A DNA stretch of 64,000 nucleotides from contig NZ_JAHQCX010000003.1 of NCBI RefSeq assembly GCF_019042245.1, positions 248,001-312,000 of the forward strand, read 5' to 3'. The translations under genes and the position numbers were made by a program. The stretch is from Diplocloster modestus (GTDB lineage: Bacteria; Bacillota; Clostridia; Lachnospirales; Lachnospiraceae). Positions 1-8,337 of the stretch are shown in pieces. Position 1 is the first letter of the stretch, and each line of letters opens with the position of its first letter. Below the pieces are notes generated by a model, which was given only the letters and a program-made list of their open reading frames with translations, did no database searches and had not been told where the DNA came from.

Positions 1-540
1 TGTAACGGTTCCGGGTGCCGCTGAAAATACCTGTGAATTCACATCGCCCTGTATAATCAGTGCGGGGTTATATTTATACTGATCCAGTGTGGAAAAATAA
101 ATGCTTTTATCCATGCTATAGTCCATCAGTACATTTCCGGTTACCGGCCATGCGATCTTATCTTCCTCGCTAAAGCTGGGACTGGGATTCACTTTGGCAT
201 TTGTCTGCGCTACAGGTTCTTCTTCCGGTTCCTGTTCCGTTTCTTCTGCTTCTGCTACCGTCTCTTCCGCCTCCGGGGTGGGAGTCGGTGTTGCCTCAGG
301 TATTACTTCTTCATTTACAACGTGGTTGGTTGTCGCTTCAGCGGTATCCGGCGCCGGTGTCTGCTGTGCCAGCTGTTCCTCTGCTGTATCACTTAAATCA
401 ACCAGATCCTGTGTATCATCTTTTGATCTGTTTCCGGCCCAATACATACCAACTAATGCAACGGCAGCTACGAAACACAGACTCAAGGTTACTACCGTTG
501 CCCGTGATTTCAGAAAATTTACTGCCTTCTTTCTCCTCAT
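1..540 (-). CDS. SpoIIQ-like M23 family protein, N-terminal part (cut by window edge)
   Basis: The reading frame begins at ATG 540 behind a GAGGTGAT ribosome site and stays open for 180 codons to base 1, so the C-terminus is missing. It has a short basic N-terminus, one membrane segment at about residues 15-33, then a long Glu/Pro/Thr-rich spacer to about residue 125. From about residue 130 comes the segment with IAWPVTGNVLMDYSMDK and YFSTLDQYKYNPALII, which is typical of the region before the M23 (LytM) fold in SpoIIQ-type proteins of Clostridia. The metal ligands of the M23 domain would lie outside the window. It sits just downstream of spoIID on the same strand, the usual clostridial sporulation order. 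SpoIIQ-type proteins act in the engulfment channel between forespore and mother cell. The family call is from motif memory and context. Confidence 0.8.
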   Translation of the reverse strand, partial: MRRKKAVNFLKSRATVVTLSLCFVAAVALVGMYWAGNRSKDDTQDLVDLSDTAEEQLAQQTPAPDTAEATTNHVVNEEVIPEATPTPTPEAEETVAEAEETEQEPEEEPVAQTNAKVNPSPSFSEEDKIAWPVTGNVLMDYSMDKSIYFSTLDQYKYNPALIIQGDVNSQVFSAAPGTVT

Positions 541-654
541 AATCATCACCTCGCATATATCTTTGCCGGATTCCAGAAAAGATATACTTATTTTGGCAGA
601 TTACTGAGGGAATTCCTGGCTTATTTCCCTTATTTTTTCAAATATAATTTTGGC

Positions 655-1611
655 TTATTTGGCACCGTCATAGGCCTTGACTTCAATATTCGGATAGAAA
701 TAGGCCAGGATTTCCTGACAGCCTTTTCCTTCTTTGGCCAGTTCGTTGGCCTGGTATTGGCTGACTCCCAGTCCGTGTCCCAATCCTTTGGTGGTAATCC
801 TGATCTCATCCCCTGTCATGCCAAAGGACAGGCAGCTGGAATTCAGATCAAACAGCGTTCGGAACTCTTCACCGGACATGGTTACATTTCCTATCTGTAA
901 TTGGTTTACATATTCCGCACTGTCGGCACTTGCGATCTGAATCTGTGACAGCAGATCGTCTTCTGTGACTTCCATCTGGGGATATTTCTCCCGCAGCCGG
1001 TCCAGGATCTCGTCCGGCCTGTATGTACGGATCTCCAGGAACTGCTTTGATTCCAGATCCTTCGGACATTCCACACTGGCCAGATAGGGAAACTGATCAC
1101 TCCCCAGAGCCTCCGCTGCGCTTCTGGTCTTACCGGCGCTGACAGCGTGGAAGGACGCTTCGATCAGTCCTCCCTGCCAGGTGGCTACCTGTCCCGCCGT
1201 CGATTGGACCAGTGTTTTCAGCCTGTCGTAATTTTCTGAAAAATTTTCAAACCCCCACAGCTTTTCAAGATCTTCTGTACCGGCTGCCGCCGACGGGTCC
1301 TTTCCCTCTTCGATCTCCTTATATGCCTCTGTCCTGGCTATGACAGCCTGGGTCTTTATGGCCTCATCTTCGTATGTCATGGGAATCTGCTTTGCAACCA
1401 GATGCATGACCCGGTCTTCCATATCGATACCGTCCGCTTTGCCATAACCTCCTGCCTGGCTCTCTGTCTGGCTCTTATCCTGGCTTTGGTTCCGGACCTT
1501 TGGCGCTGTGATAGAACTTTCATCCCTCCCAGAGATAAAGAGAGTCAATACATAAGGCAGCAGCAGTATTACAACCGCCACTGCCACTAAATTCTTTAAT
1601 TTTTCTTTCAA
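655..1611 (-). CDS. spoIID: Stage II sporulation protein D (SpoIID)
   Basis: This 318-residue protein has an N-terminal membrane anchor (residues 8-26) and a SpoIID fold. Hallmarks are the QTQAVIARTEAY-like segment near residue 85 (IKTQAVIARTEAY), FHAVSAGKTRSAAEALG near 153-170, and the C-terminal GHGLGVSQYQANELAKEG. SpoIID is a lytic transglycosylase that works with SpoIIP and SpoIIM to strip septal peptidoglycan during engulfment. The start is TTG at 1611 with GGTGAT a few bases upstream; no better in-frame ATG exists near the membrane segment. It lies about 115 bp before the SpoIIQ-like gene and is probably cotranscribed with it. A sigma-E promoter would be expected upstream but I could not assign one confidently. 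Confidence 0.93.
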   Translation of the reverse strand: MKEKLKNLVAVAVVILLLPYVLTLFISGRDESSITAPKVRNQSQDKSQTESQAGGYGKADGIDMEDRVMHLVAKQIPMTYEDEAIKTQAVIARTEAYKEIEEGKDPSAAAGTEDLEKLWGFENFSENYDRLKTLVQSTAGQVATWQGGLIEASFHAVSAGKTRSAAEALGSDQFPYLASVECPKDLESKQFLEIRTYRPDEILDRLREKYPQMEVTEDDLLSQIQIASADSAEYVNQLQIGNVTMSGEEFRTLFDLNSSCLSFGMTGDEIRITTKGLGHGLGVSQYQANELAKEGKGCQEILAYFYPNIEVKAYDGAK

Positions 1612-1739
1612 AGGATCACCGCGTATACTTTGTCCTTATATCTATATGCGCGGAGTAAGGATTCCATTCTTACCGTCTTATTTTTTATTGTTACAGTCTG
1701 TCACAAACAAAAAATACTGCCTCCCAAACTTCACCAAAG

Positions 1740-2128
1740 CAGGAGCGGACAGGCGCAGGGCGCAGTTCCGGGGGAAGCGGCTGCCTGGAACGGGCGCCGG
1801 CCGGCCGCCTGAGGGAAGCGGGTATCCGTCTGTTCCGTCACATAAGGCGCCCGTGTGAAATCTTAATGAAATCCGGCCGGGCTGTTAAGGGCGAAGGGCT
1901 GCATTCCCTGCAGCCCTTCGGTGGCTTCTGAGCTGCGAATGCATCAGCATTCGGTGCGAATAAGCCACGTTCCCATAACAGCCCGGCCGGATTTCATTTA
2001 GATTTCACCGGGAGAAAGCCTTAAGTGACGGAACAGACGGATACCCGCTTCCCTCAGGCGGCCGTCCGGTGCCCGTTCCAGGCATCCGCTTCCCCCGGAA
2101 CCGCGCCCTGCGTCTGTCCGCTCCGGCC
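1740..2128. repeat. 390-bp imperfect palindrome with internal hairpins
   Basis: Bases 1740-1889 and 1972-2128 are inverted copies of each other, roughly 85-90% identical by eye. For example, TGAGGGAAGCGGGTATCCGT in the left arm has its exact complement in the right arm. The central 80 bp holds two further hairpins: GAAGGGCTGCA/TGCAGCCCTTC at 1893-1919 and GTGGCTT/AAGCCAC at 1921-1968, the latter with CGAATGC/GCATTCG inside. The whole can fold as a long stem topped by two arms. It fills the gap between glgP and spoIID and has no convincing coding frame. It may act as a terminator or be a miniature mobile element; no family is recognised. Confidence 0.85.
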
Positions 2129-2153
2129 CTAAGTTCTACAAGTTAGGAACCAC

Positions 2154-4619
2154 CTACCCCTCCGTCACGATCTGCACTTTATCCAAATGCCAGATCTCAT
2201 CCACATACTGCTGTATCGTACGGTCCGAAGTAAATTTTCCACAGCTGGCGGTGTTCAGGATAGCCATCTTCGCCCAGCGCTTCTCATCCCGGTAAGCCGC
2301 CTCCACCTGCCTGTGCGCCTCGGCGTAAGGTTTGAAGTCTTTGAGGATAAAATACGTATCAGCCCGTTCCGAGCTCTTGGTGTTCAGCAGCGAATCGTAG
2401 ATATCCCGGAACATTTCCATGTCGCCGTTTGCGTAGGTTCCGTTGATCAGCTGCATCAGCACTTTCCGGATATCCTGGTCATTGTTGAAGATATCCATCG
2501 GATAGTAGCCGCCATTCTTTTCATACTGTATGACTTCATCGGACCGGAGGCCGAAGATAAAGGCATTCTCCTCACCCACTTCCTCTACAATCTCCACATT
2601 GGCCCCGTCCATGGTGCCAAGGGTGATGGCTCCGTTCAGCATGAATTTCATATTGCTGGTACCGGAAGCTTCCTTGGACGCGGTGGAGATCTGCTCGCTG
2701 ACATCCGCGGCCGCGAAGATCATCTCCGCGTTGGATACCCGGTAGTCCTCGATGAATACCACTTTGATCTTACCGCCTATGGATGTATCGTTATTTACTA
2801 CGTCCGCCACGGCGTTGATCAGCTTGATGGTCAGTTTCGCCCTCCGGTAGCCGGCCGCAGCCTTGGCTCCGAAGATAAAGGTTCTGGGATAGAATTCCAT
2901 ATCCGGATGCTCTTTGATCTGGTTGTACAGATACATGACATGCAGGATGTTCAGCAGCTGCCGCTTGTATTCGTGCAGGCGCTTCACCTGTACGTCGAAA
3001 ATGGATCTGGGATCCACTTCGATGCCGTTGTGCTCGTATATATATTTGGCCAGGCGCAGTTTGTTCTGGTATTTGATATTCATGAATTCCTGCTGGGCCT
3101 TTTCATCATCCGCATAGACCTTAAGCCTTGAGATCTGCGGCAGGTCGGTGATCCACTCTTTTCCGATGTGGTCCGTCACCCAGGATGCCAGCGGCTGATT
3201 GCCGTGCAGCAGGAATCTTCTCTGGGTAATACCGTTGGTTTTATTGTTGAATTTCCATGGCATCATCTCATAGAAATCTTTCAGCTCCTGGTTTTTCAGG
3301 ATCTCCGTGTGCAGCTTCGCCACACCGTTGACCGAATATCCGGAGGCGATGGCCAGATGCGCCATTTTCACCTGACCATCGTAGATAATGGCCATTTTCT
3401 TGATTTTTTCCTGGTTACCGGGATATTTCTGCTGTATTTCCATGATAAATCTGCGGTTAATTTCCTCGATAATCTGGTAGATTCTGGGCAGTAACTTGGA
3501 GAACAGCTCGATCGGCCATTTTTCCAGTGCTTCCGCCATAATCGTGTGGTTGGTGTAAGCGCATGTCTTCGTGGTAATCTCCCACGCCTCATCCCACTCC
3601 AGGCCTTCTTCGTCCATCAGGATACGCATCAGCTCGGCGATGGCCACGGTGGGATGGGTGTCATTCAGCTGGAACGTCACTTTTTCGTAGAATTTGTGGA
3701 TATCACTGTGTTTCTTTTTATATTTTTCAATGGCCGCCTGCACACTGGCTGATATGAAGAAATACTGCTGTTTCAGTCTCAGCTCTTTTCCGGCGTAGTG
3801 GTTGTCGTTGGGATACAGCACCTCCACGATGGTCTTTGCCAGATTCTCCTGTTCCACCGCCTGATGGTATTCTCCCTTGTCGAATTTGTCCAGCTGGAAA
3901 TTGTTGATCGCTTCCGCATCCCAGATCCGCAGCGTATTTACCACATGGTTGTTATAGCCGACGATTGGCATATCGAAGGGGATCGCCAATACAGACTGGT
4001 AATTTTCCTGGATAAATTTCATTTTGCCGTTTGGCTCCATCTCCACACGCACATAGCCGCCGAATTTCACTTCCTTGGCATATTCGGGTCTGCGAAGCTC
4101 AAAGGGATATCCATCTTTCAGCCACTGATCCGGCACCTCTATCTGATAGCCGTTTTCGATCTTCTGCTTAAACATTCCGTAACGGTAGCGGATTCCGCAC
4201 CCATACGCCGAGTATCCCAGGGTTGCCAGGGAGTCCAGGAAGCAGGCTGCCAGACGGCCAAGGCCGCCGTTACCGAGGGCTGGATCGGGTTCCTGGTCCT
4301 CGATGGCATTCAGGTCGAATCCCAGCTCTTCCAGGGCTTCCCGCACCTGGTCATAGGCCATCAGGTTCAGCAGGTTGTTGCCCAGGGCCCGGCCCATCAG
4401 GAACTCCATTGACATATAGTATACGGTCTTCGGGTCTTCCTGCTCATAGGTCTTCTGCGTAGCCAGCCAGTCATCGATAATGACGTCTTTTACCGCATAG
4501 GACACCGCCTGAAATACCTGCTGGGGCGTGGCCTCCTCCAGGGTTCTGCGGTAGAGCGTTTTTACATTATCTTTTACACTCTTCTTAAAAGTTTCTTTAT
4601 TAAACATTTGATTGGTCAA
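2154..4619 (-). CDS. glgP: Glycogen/starch (alpha-glucan) phosphorylase
   Basis: This 821-residue GT35 enzyme matches the usual length of bacterial glycogen phosphorylases. It releases glucose-1-phosphate from alpha-1,4-glucans in the cytosol. The N-terminal half has the DPALGNGGLGRLAACFLDS glucan/active-site signature near residues 110-130. The C-terminal half carries the pyridoxal-phosphate site EASGTSNMKFMLNGA, with the Schiff-base lysine at about position 658. The start is TTG at 4619, nine bases after AGGAGG; ATG four codons on is an alternative. It lies only 30 bp behind ileS on the same strand, so it is probably read through from the ileS promoter. The link between tRNA charging and glycogen breakdown is positional only. 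Downstream is the large palindrome. Confidence 0.97.
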   Translation of the reverse strand: MTNQMFNKETFKKSVKDNVKTLYRRTLEEATPQQVFQAVSYAVKDVIIDDWLATQKTYEQEDPKTVYYMSMEFLMGRALGNNLLNLMAYDQVREALEELGFDLNAIEDQEPDPALGNGGLGRLAACFLDSLATLGYSAYGCGIRYRYGMFKQKIENGYQIEVPDQWLKDGYPFELRRPEYAKEVKFGGYVRVEMEPNGKMKFIQENYQSVLAIPFDMPIVGYNNHVVNTLRIWDAEAINNFQLDKFDKGEYHQAVEQENLAKTIVEVLYPNDNHYAGKELRLKQQYFFISASVQAAIEKYKKKHSDIHKFYEKVTFQLNDTHPTVAIAELMRILMDEEGLEWDEAWEITTKTCAYTNHTIMAEALEKWPIELFSKLLPRIYQIIEEINRRFIMEIQQKYPGNQEKIKKMAIIYDGQVKMAHLAIASGYSVNGVAKLHTEILKNQELKDFYEMMPWKFNNKTNGITQRRFLLHGNQPLASWVTDHIGKEWITDLPQISRLKVYADDEKAQQEFMNIKYQNKLRLAKYIYEHNGIEVDPRSIFDVQVKRLHEYKRQLLNILHVMYLYNQIKEHPDMEFYPRTFIFGAKAAAGYRRAKLTIKLINAVADVVNNDTSIGGKIKVVFIEDYRVSNAEMIFAAADVSEQISTASKEASGTSNMKFMLNGAITLGTMDGANVEIVEEVGEENAFIFGLRSDEVIQYEKNGGYYPMDIFNNDQDIRKVLMQLINGTYANGDMEMFRDIYDSLLNTKSSERADTYFILKDFKPYAEAHRQVEAAYRDEKRWAKMAILNTASCGKFTSDRTIQQYVDEIWHLDKVQIVTEG

Positions 4620-4649
4620 TAATCATTACCTCCTTGTTTTGGCAGAAGT

Positions 4650-7600
4650 CTATTGTTTCTCCACCCCGAACACTACCTTCTCCCCATTGATATTCCATTC
4701 TTTGGTATATCCCAGTACAGCCTCCTGGCTCAGGGATACGGCCAGTACTTCTGATTTTATCTCATCCGCGTGTTCTGTCATAAGCTCCGCGATTTTTTTA
4801 TTCTGCCCGTAAGTAACCCTGATCTTATCGGTCACTTCGAATCCGGCTTCTTTTCTCATAGTCTGGATCTTACTGATGATCTCACGGATAAATCCTTCTT
4901 CCAGCAGTTCCGGTGTCAGGTTTGTATCCAGAACTACCGTCACATCGCCGTCCTGTTCCGATACATAGCCTTCCATCTGCGCCGTGTCGATCAAAAGGTC
5001 CTCTTTCAATAATACGACATCCTGACCGCTAATATTCAATTTCAGACTGCCGCTTTCGTTTAACTCATCCATTGCGGCATTCCCATCCACATCGGCCAGC
5101 GCCTGCTTAATGCCCCCTAAAAGCTTGCCGTACTTAGGTCCAACCGTTTTTAACTGCGGTTTGAAACTGTAGGAAGTAAAGCTTCTGACGTCCTGCGTAA
5201 AGCTTAATTTTTTCACATTCAGCTCATCTTCGATGATCTCCTGATAGAATTCAGGCAGGGTAAAGGAAGCCTTGATAAACATCTGCCCTATGGGCTGGCG
5301 GTTCTTGATATTGGCGGAATTACGGCAGGCACGTCCCATAACCACCACTTTTAACACCGCGTCCATGTTGTTTTCCAGCTCTTTATCGATCCAGGCTTCA
5401 TTGGCCTTGGGGAAATCACACAGGTGTACGCTTTCCGGCGCGGCCGGATCAATATTGCATACCAGATTCCGGTAGATATCCTCCGTCATAAAAGGAATCA
5501 TGGGCGCAGCGGCCTTTGACACGGTTACCAGGGCGGTATACAGCGTCATATAGGCGTTAATCTTATCCTGCTCCATTCCCTTCGCCCAGAATCTCTCACG
5601 GCTTCTTCTGACATACCAGTTGCTCATATCGTCCACAAATTCCTGCAGTGCTCTGGCTGCTTCCGGGATCCGGTAGCTGGACAGATTGTCATCCACTGTC
5701 TGCACCAGCGTGTTCAGTTTGGACAAAAGCCACTTATCCATTACCGGCAGCTTCTCATATTCCAGTTTATATTTTGTCGCATCAAACTGGTCGATGTTGG
5801 CGTACAGCACGAAGAACGCATAGGTGTTCCACAGCGTACCCATGAACTTTCTCTGTCCTTCGGTTACCGCTTTTCCATGGAAGCGGTTCGGCAGCCAGGG
5901 CGCGCTGTTGATATAGAAATACCAGCGGGTCGCATCCGCCCCGTAGGTATTGAGAGCGTCGAAGGGATCCACCGCGTTTCCTTTGGATTTACTCATCTTC
6001 TGTCCGTTTTCATCCTGGACATGTCCCAGAACGATCACGTTCTTGTAGGGCGCCTTGTTAAAGATCAGCGTGGAGATAGCCAGCAGGGAATAGAACCATC
6101 CTCTGGTCTGATCCACAGCTTCTGATATGAAGTCCGCGGGGAACTGCTGCTCGAACAGATCCTTATTTTCAAACGGATAGTGGTGCTGCGCAAAAGGCAT
6201 GGCCCCGGAATCAAACCAGCAGTCGATCACTTCCGGCACCCGGTGCATTTCTTTCCCGCATTTCGGACACCGGATGGTCACGTTGTCGATGAACGGACGG
6301 TGGAGCTCGATGTCATCCGGACAGTTGCCGGACATTTCTTTTAATTCCGCGATGCTGCCGATGGAGTGCATATGGCCGCATTCACATTCCCAGATATTTA
6401 AAGGTGTCCCCCAGTAACGGTTCCGGCTGATGCCCCAGTCCTGTACATTCTCCAGCCAGTCTCCAAACCGGCCTTTTCCGATGCTTTCGGGAATCCAGTT
6501 GATGGTGTTGTTGTTCCGGATCAGGTCCTCTTTCACATCCGTCATCTTGATGAACCAGGACTCTCTGGCATAATAGATCAGAGGGGTATCACATCTCCAG
6601 CAGTGAGGATAGCTATGCTCAAAACTGGGTGCGGAAAACAGAAGGCCTCTGTCTTCCAGATCCTTTAACACCAGCGGGTCGGCTTTTTTACAGAACGTCC
6701 CCTCCCAGGGAGTCTCCTTCGTCATCTCGCCTTTGCTGTCCACCAGTTGAACGAAGGGAAGATCATATTTTCTCCCCACGTTGGAGTCATCTTCACCAAA
6801 CGCCGGAGCAATATGAACGATACCCGTACCATCGGTCAGAGTGACATAATTATCACAGGTAACATAGTACGCTTTCTTATTGGGCTTCACAAACGGGAAG
6901 AGAGGCTCATATTCCTTATATTCCAGATCCTTCCCCGCATAGGTTTCCAGCACTTCCACATCGCCTTCCAGCACGCTGTCTGTCAGGGCCTGTGCCAGAT
7001 AATAGATTTCGCCGTTATTTTTTACCTTTACATAAGTCTCAGACGGGTTTACACATAACGCCACGTTGGACGGCAGCGTCCAGGGCGTGGTGGTCCAGGC
7101 CAGGATATAGGCATCCTCACCTTTCACCCTGAACTTTGCGATGGCTGATTTCTCTTTGACATCCTTATAGCCCTGTGCCACCTCGTGGCTGGACAGCGGG
7201 GTCCCGCAGCGGGGGCAATAGGGCACGATCTTAAAGCCTTTATATAACAGGCCTTTCTCCCAGATCTGTTTTAGCGCCCACCACTCAGATTCGATATAGT
7301 CGTTGTGATAGGTTACATAAGGGTGCTCCATATCCGCCCAGAAACCAACGGTAGCGGAGAAATCCTCCCACATGCCCTTATATTTCCAGACACTCTCCTT
7401 ACAATGACCGATAAAAGGCTCCAGGCCATATTCCTCGATCTGCTCCTTTCCATCCAGCCCCAGCTGTTTCTCCACTTCCAGCTCCACCGGCAGTCCATGT
7501 GTATCCCAGCCTGCCTTCCGGGGAACCATGTGTCCTTTCATCGTCTGGAAACGGGGAATCATATCTTTGATGACACGTGTCAGCACGTGTCCGATATGGG

Positions 7601-7760
7601 GTTTTCCATTTGCTGTCGGCGGTCCGTCATAGAATGTATAAGTATCACATCCTTCTCTGTCCTGCATACTCTTCTCAAAGATGTGATGATCTGCCCAAAA
7701 TTTTTCTGTCTTTTTCTCCCGTTCCACAAAATTCAGGTCGGTTGATACTTTGTCGTACAA
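4650..7760 (-). CDS. ileS: Isoleucyl-tRNA synthetase
   Basis: This is a 1036-residue class I aminoacyl-tRNA synthetase. The HIGH motif appears as GKPHIGHVL near residue 50 and the KMSKS motif as QKMSKSKGNAVDP near residue 595. Zinc-site cysteines are seen in CPRCG, CEC and CPKCG. Length and layout fit the eukaryote-like IleRS type found in many anaerobic Firmicutes, with the C-terminal region that contacts the anticodon. I chose TTG at 7760 because AAGGAGG lies eight bases upstream and the following residues (YDKVSTDLNFVEREKK) match family N-termini. The frame stays open to 8048, but that stretch is the T-box leader and not protein. Transcription is controlled by the upstream T-box; glgP follows after 30 bp. 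Confidence 0.97.
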   Translation of the reverse strand: MYDKVSTDLNFVEREKKTEKFWADHHIFEKSMQDREGCDTYTFYDGPPTANGKPHIGHVLTRVIKDMIPRFQTMKGHMVPRKAGWDTHGLPVELEVEKQLGLDGKEQIEEYGLEPFIGHCKESVWKYKGMWEDFSATVGFWADMEHPYVTYHNDYIESEWWALKQIWEKGLLYKGFKIVPYCPRCGTPLSSHEVAQGYKDVKEKSAIAKFRVKGEDAYILAWTTTPWTLPSNVALCVNPSETYVKVKNNGEIYYLAQALTDSVLEGDVEVLETYAGKDLEYKEYEPLFPFVKPNKKAYYVTCDNYVTLTDGTGIVHIAPAFGEDDSNVGRKYDLPFVQLVDSKGEMTKETPWEGTFCKKADPLVLKDLEDRGLLFSAPSFEHSYPHCWRCDTPLIYYARESWFIKMTDVKEDLIRNNNTINWIPESIGKGRFGDWLENVQDWGISRNRYWGTPLNIWECECGHMHSIGSIAELKEMSGNCPDDIELHRPFIDNVTIRCPKCGKEMHRVPEVIDCWFDSGAMPFAQHHYPFENKDLFEQQFPADFISEAVDQTRGWFYSLLAISTLIFNKAPYKNVIVLGHVQDENGQKMSKSKGNAVDPFDALNTYGADATRWYFYINSAPWLPNRFHGKAVTEGQRKFMGTLWNTYAFFVLYANIDQFDATKYKLEYEKLPVMDKWLLSKLNTLVQTVDDNLSSYRIPEAARALQEFVDDMSNWYVRRSRERFWAKGMEQDKINAYMTLYTALVTVSKAAAPMIPFMTEDIYRNLVCNIDPAAPESVHLCDFPKANEAWIDKELENNMDAVLKVVVMGRACRNSANIKNRQPIGQMFIKASFTLPEFYQEIIEDELNVKKLSFTQDVRSFTSYSFKPQLKTVGPKYGKLLGGIKQALADVDGNAAMDELNESGSLKLNISGQDVVLLKEDLLIDTAQMEGYVSEQDGDVTVVLDTNLTPELLEEGFIREIISKIQTMRKEAGFEVTDKIRVTYGQNKKIAELMTEHADEIKSEVLAVSLSQEAVLGYTKEWNINGEKVVFGVEKQ

Positions 7761-8141
7761 TTGAATTCCCTCCTTTAGTAATTTAAAAACTGACTTTTTT
7801 AATAGGATGCGACTATAGGATGCATCTTTTCTACTGAACAACTTTATTTCATAGGAGCACTCCCCAATGAAATAAAAAAACCTCCCTCCTGCGAACAGGA
7901 CGAAGGCATTGACTCCGTTGTACCACCTATCACCGCATACCATCATACGCGTTCCCGGTAACGGCGGAATGCCGTCAGTCCCTACTGGCCGCCGGGCGGT
8001 TTTCAGGCTGAAACTCAGGAGTGATCTTCGGAATATTCCGACTGGCACCGGGCTTTCACCCTCCCCGGCTCGCTGCTGCGTTTGGAATATCTTACTGTCT
8101 CCGTCTGCGTTTTTTCATATCAACATATAGTAGCTATACGT
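7761..8141 (-). ncRNA. T-box riboswitch (isoleucine) leader of ileS
   Basis: Read on the minus strand, the leader carries the conserved T-box sequence AGGTGGTACAACGG (7915-7928). A stem I region around 8010-8040 contains GAAGATCACTCC, whose specifier is ATC (8023-8025), an isoleucine codon. An intrinsic terminator follows the T-box. Uncharged tRNA-Ile binding is expected to stabilise the antiterminator and allow ileS transcription. The specifier matches the downstream gene, which supports both calls. Confidence 0.93.
7874..7906 (-). terminator. T-box terminator hairpin
   Basis: On the minus strand CCTTCGTCCTG and CAGGAGGGAGG form a stem around a TTCG loop, followed by seven T residues. The 5' half overlaps the region that would pair in the antiterminator just after the T-box sequence, as expected for this regulator. 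Confidence 0.9.
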
Positions 8142-8147
8142 TAACAT

Positions 8148-8177
8148 ATTATAAGTCCGAAATCCGCATTCTGTCAA
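8148..8177 (-). promoter_or_regulatory. Sigma-A promoter of the ileS-glgP transcript
   Basis: On the minus strand a perfect TTGACA (8172-8177) and perfect TATAAT (8148-8153) are separated by 18 bp. The predicted start near 8141 gives a leader of about 380 bases that contains the complete T-box. Confidence 0.9.
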
Positions 8178-8271
8178 GGAAAACCCTTTTTTTCAGGGCA
8201 TTTTCAGGCCTGAATCCTTTCTTTTTCCTTAGACGATGATTTCTCTTTAGCCGGATAGGAGCTTCCGACAG

Positions 8272-8301
8272 AAAAGCTGTCCACAGGGAGAGACAGCCTT
8301 T
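8272..8301 (-). terminator. Terminator downstream of the SASA esterase gene
   Basis: On the minus strand AAAGGCTGTC and GACAGCTTTT form a 10-bp stem with one G-T pair around a 10-base loop, running into TTTTCTGT. It lies 36 bp past the stop codon of the esterase gene. The remaining bases up to the ileS promoter show nothing else. Confidence 0.75.
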
Positions 8302-8337
8302 AGTAGAATAAATTCTTGGAAAAATGATGTTCTGGAA

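Noticed and set aside
194-607. 137-codon plus-strand Ser-rich open frame
   Set aside because: It is antisense to the SpoIIQ-like gene, whose minus-strand frame has a ribosome site and family motifs.
2187-3131. 314-codon plus-strand open frame
   Set aside because: It lies antisense within glgP, has no ribosome site and no family-like sequence.
7761-8048. 96-codon N-terminal extension of ileS
   Set aside because: The stretch is the T-box leader; the terminator and T-box sequence lie in it and TTG 7760 has a strong ribosome site.
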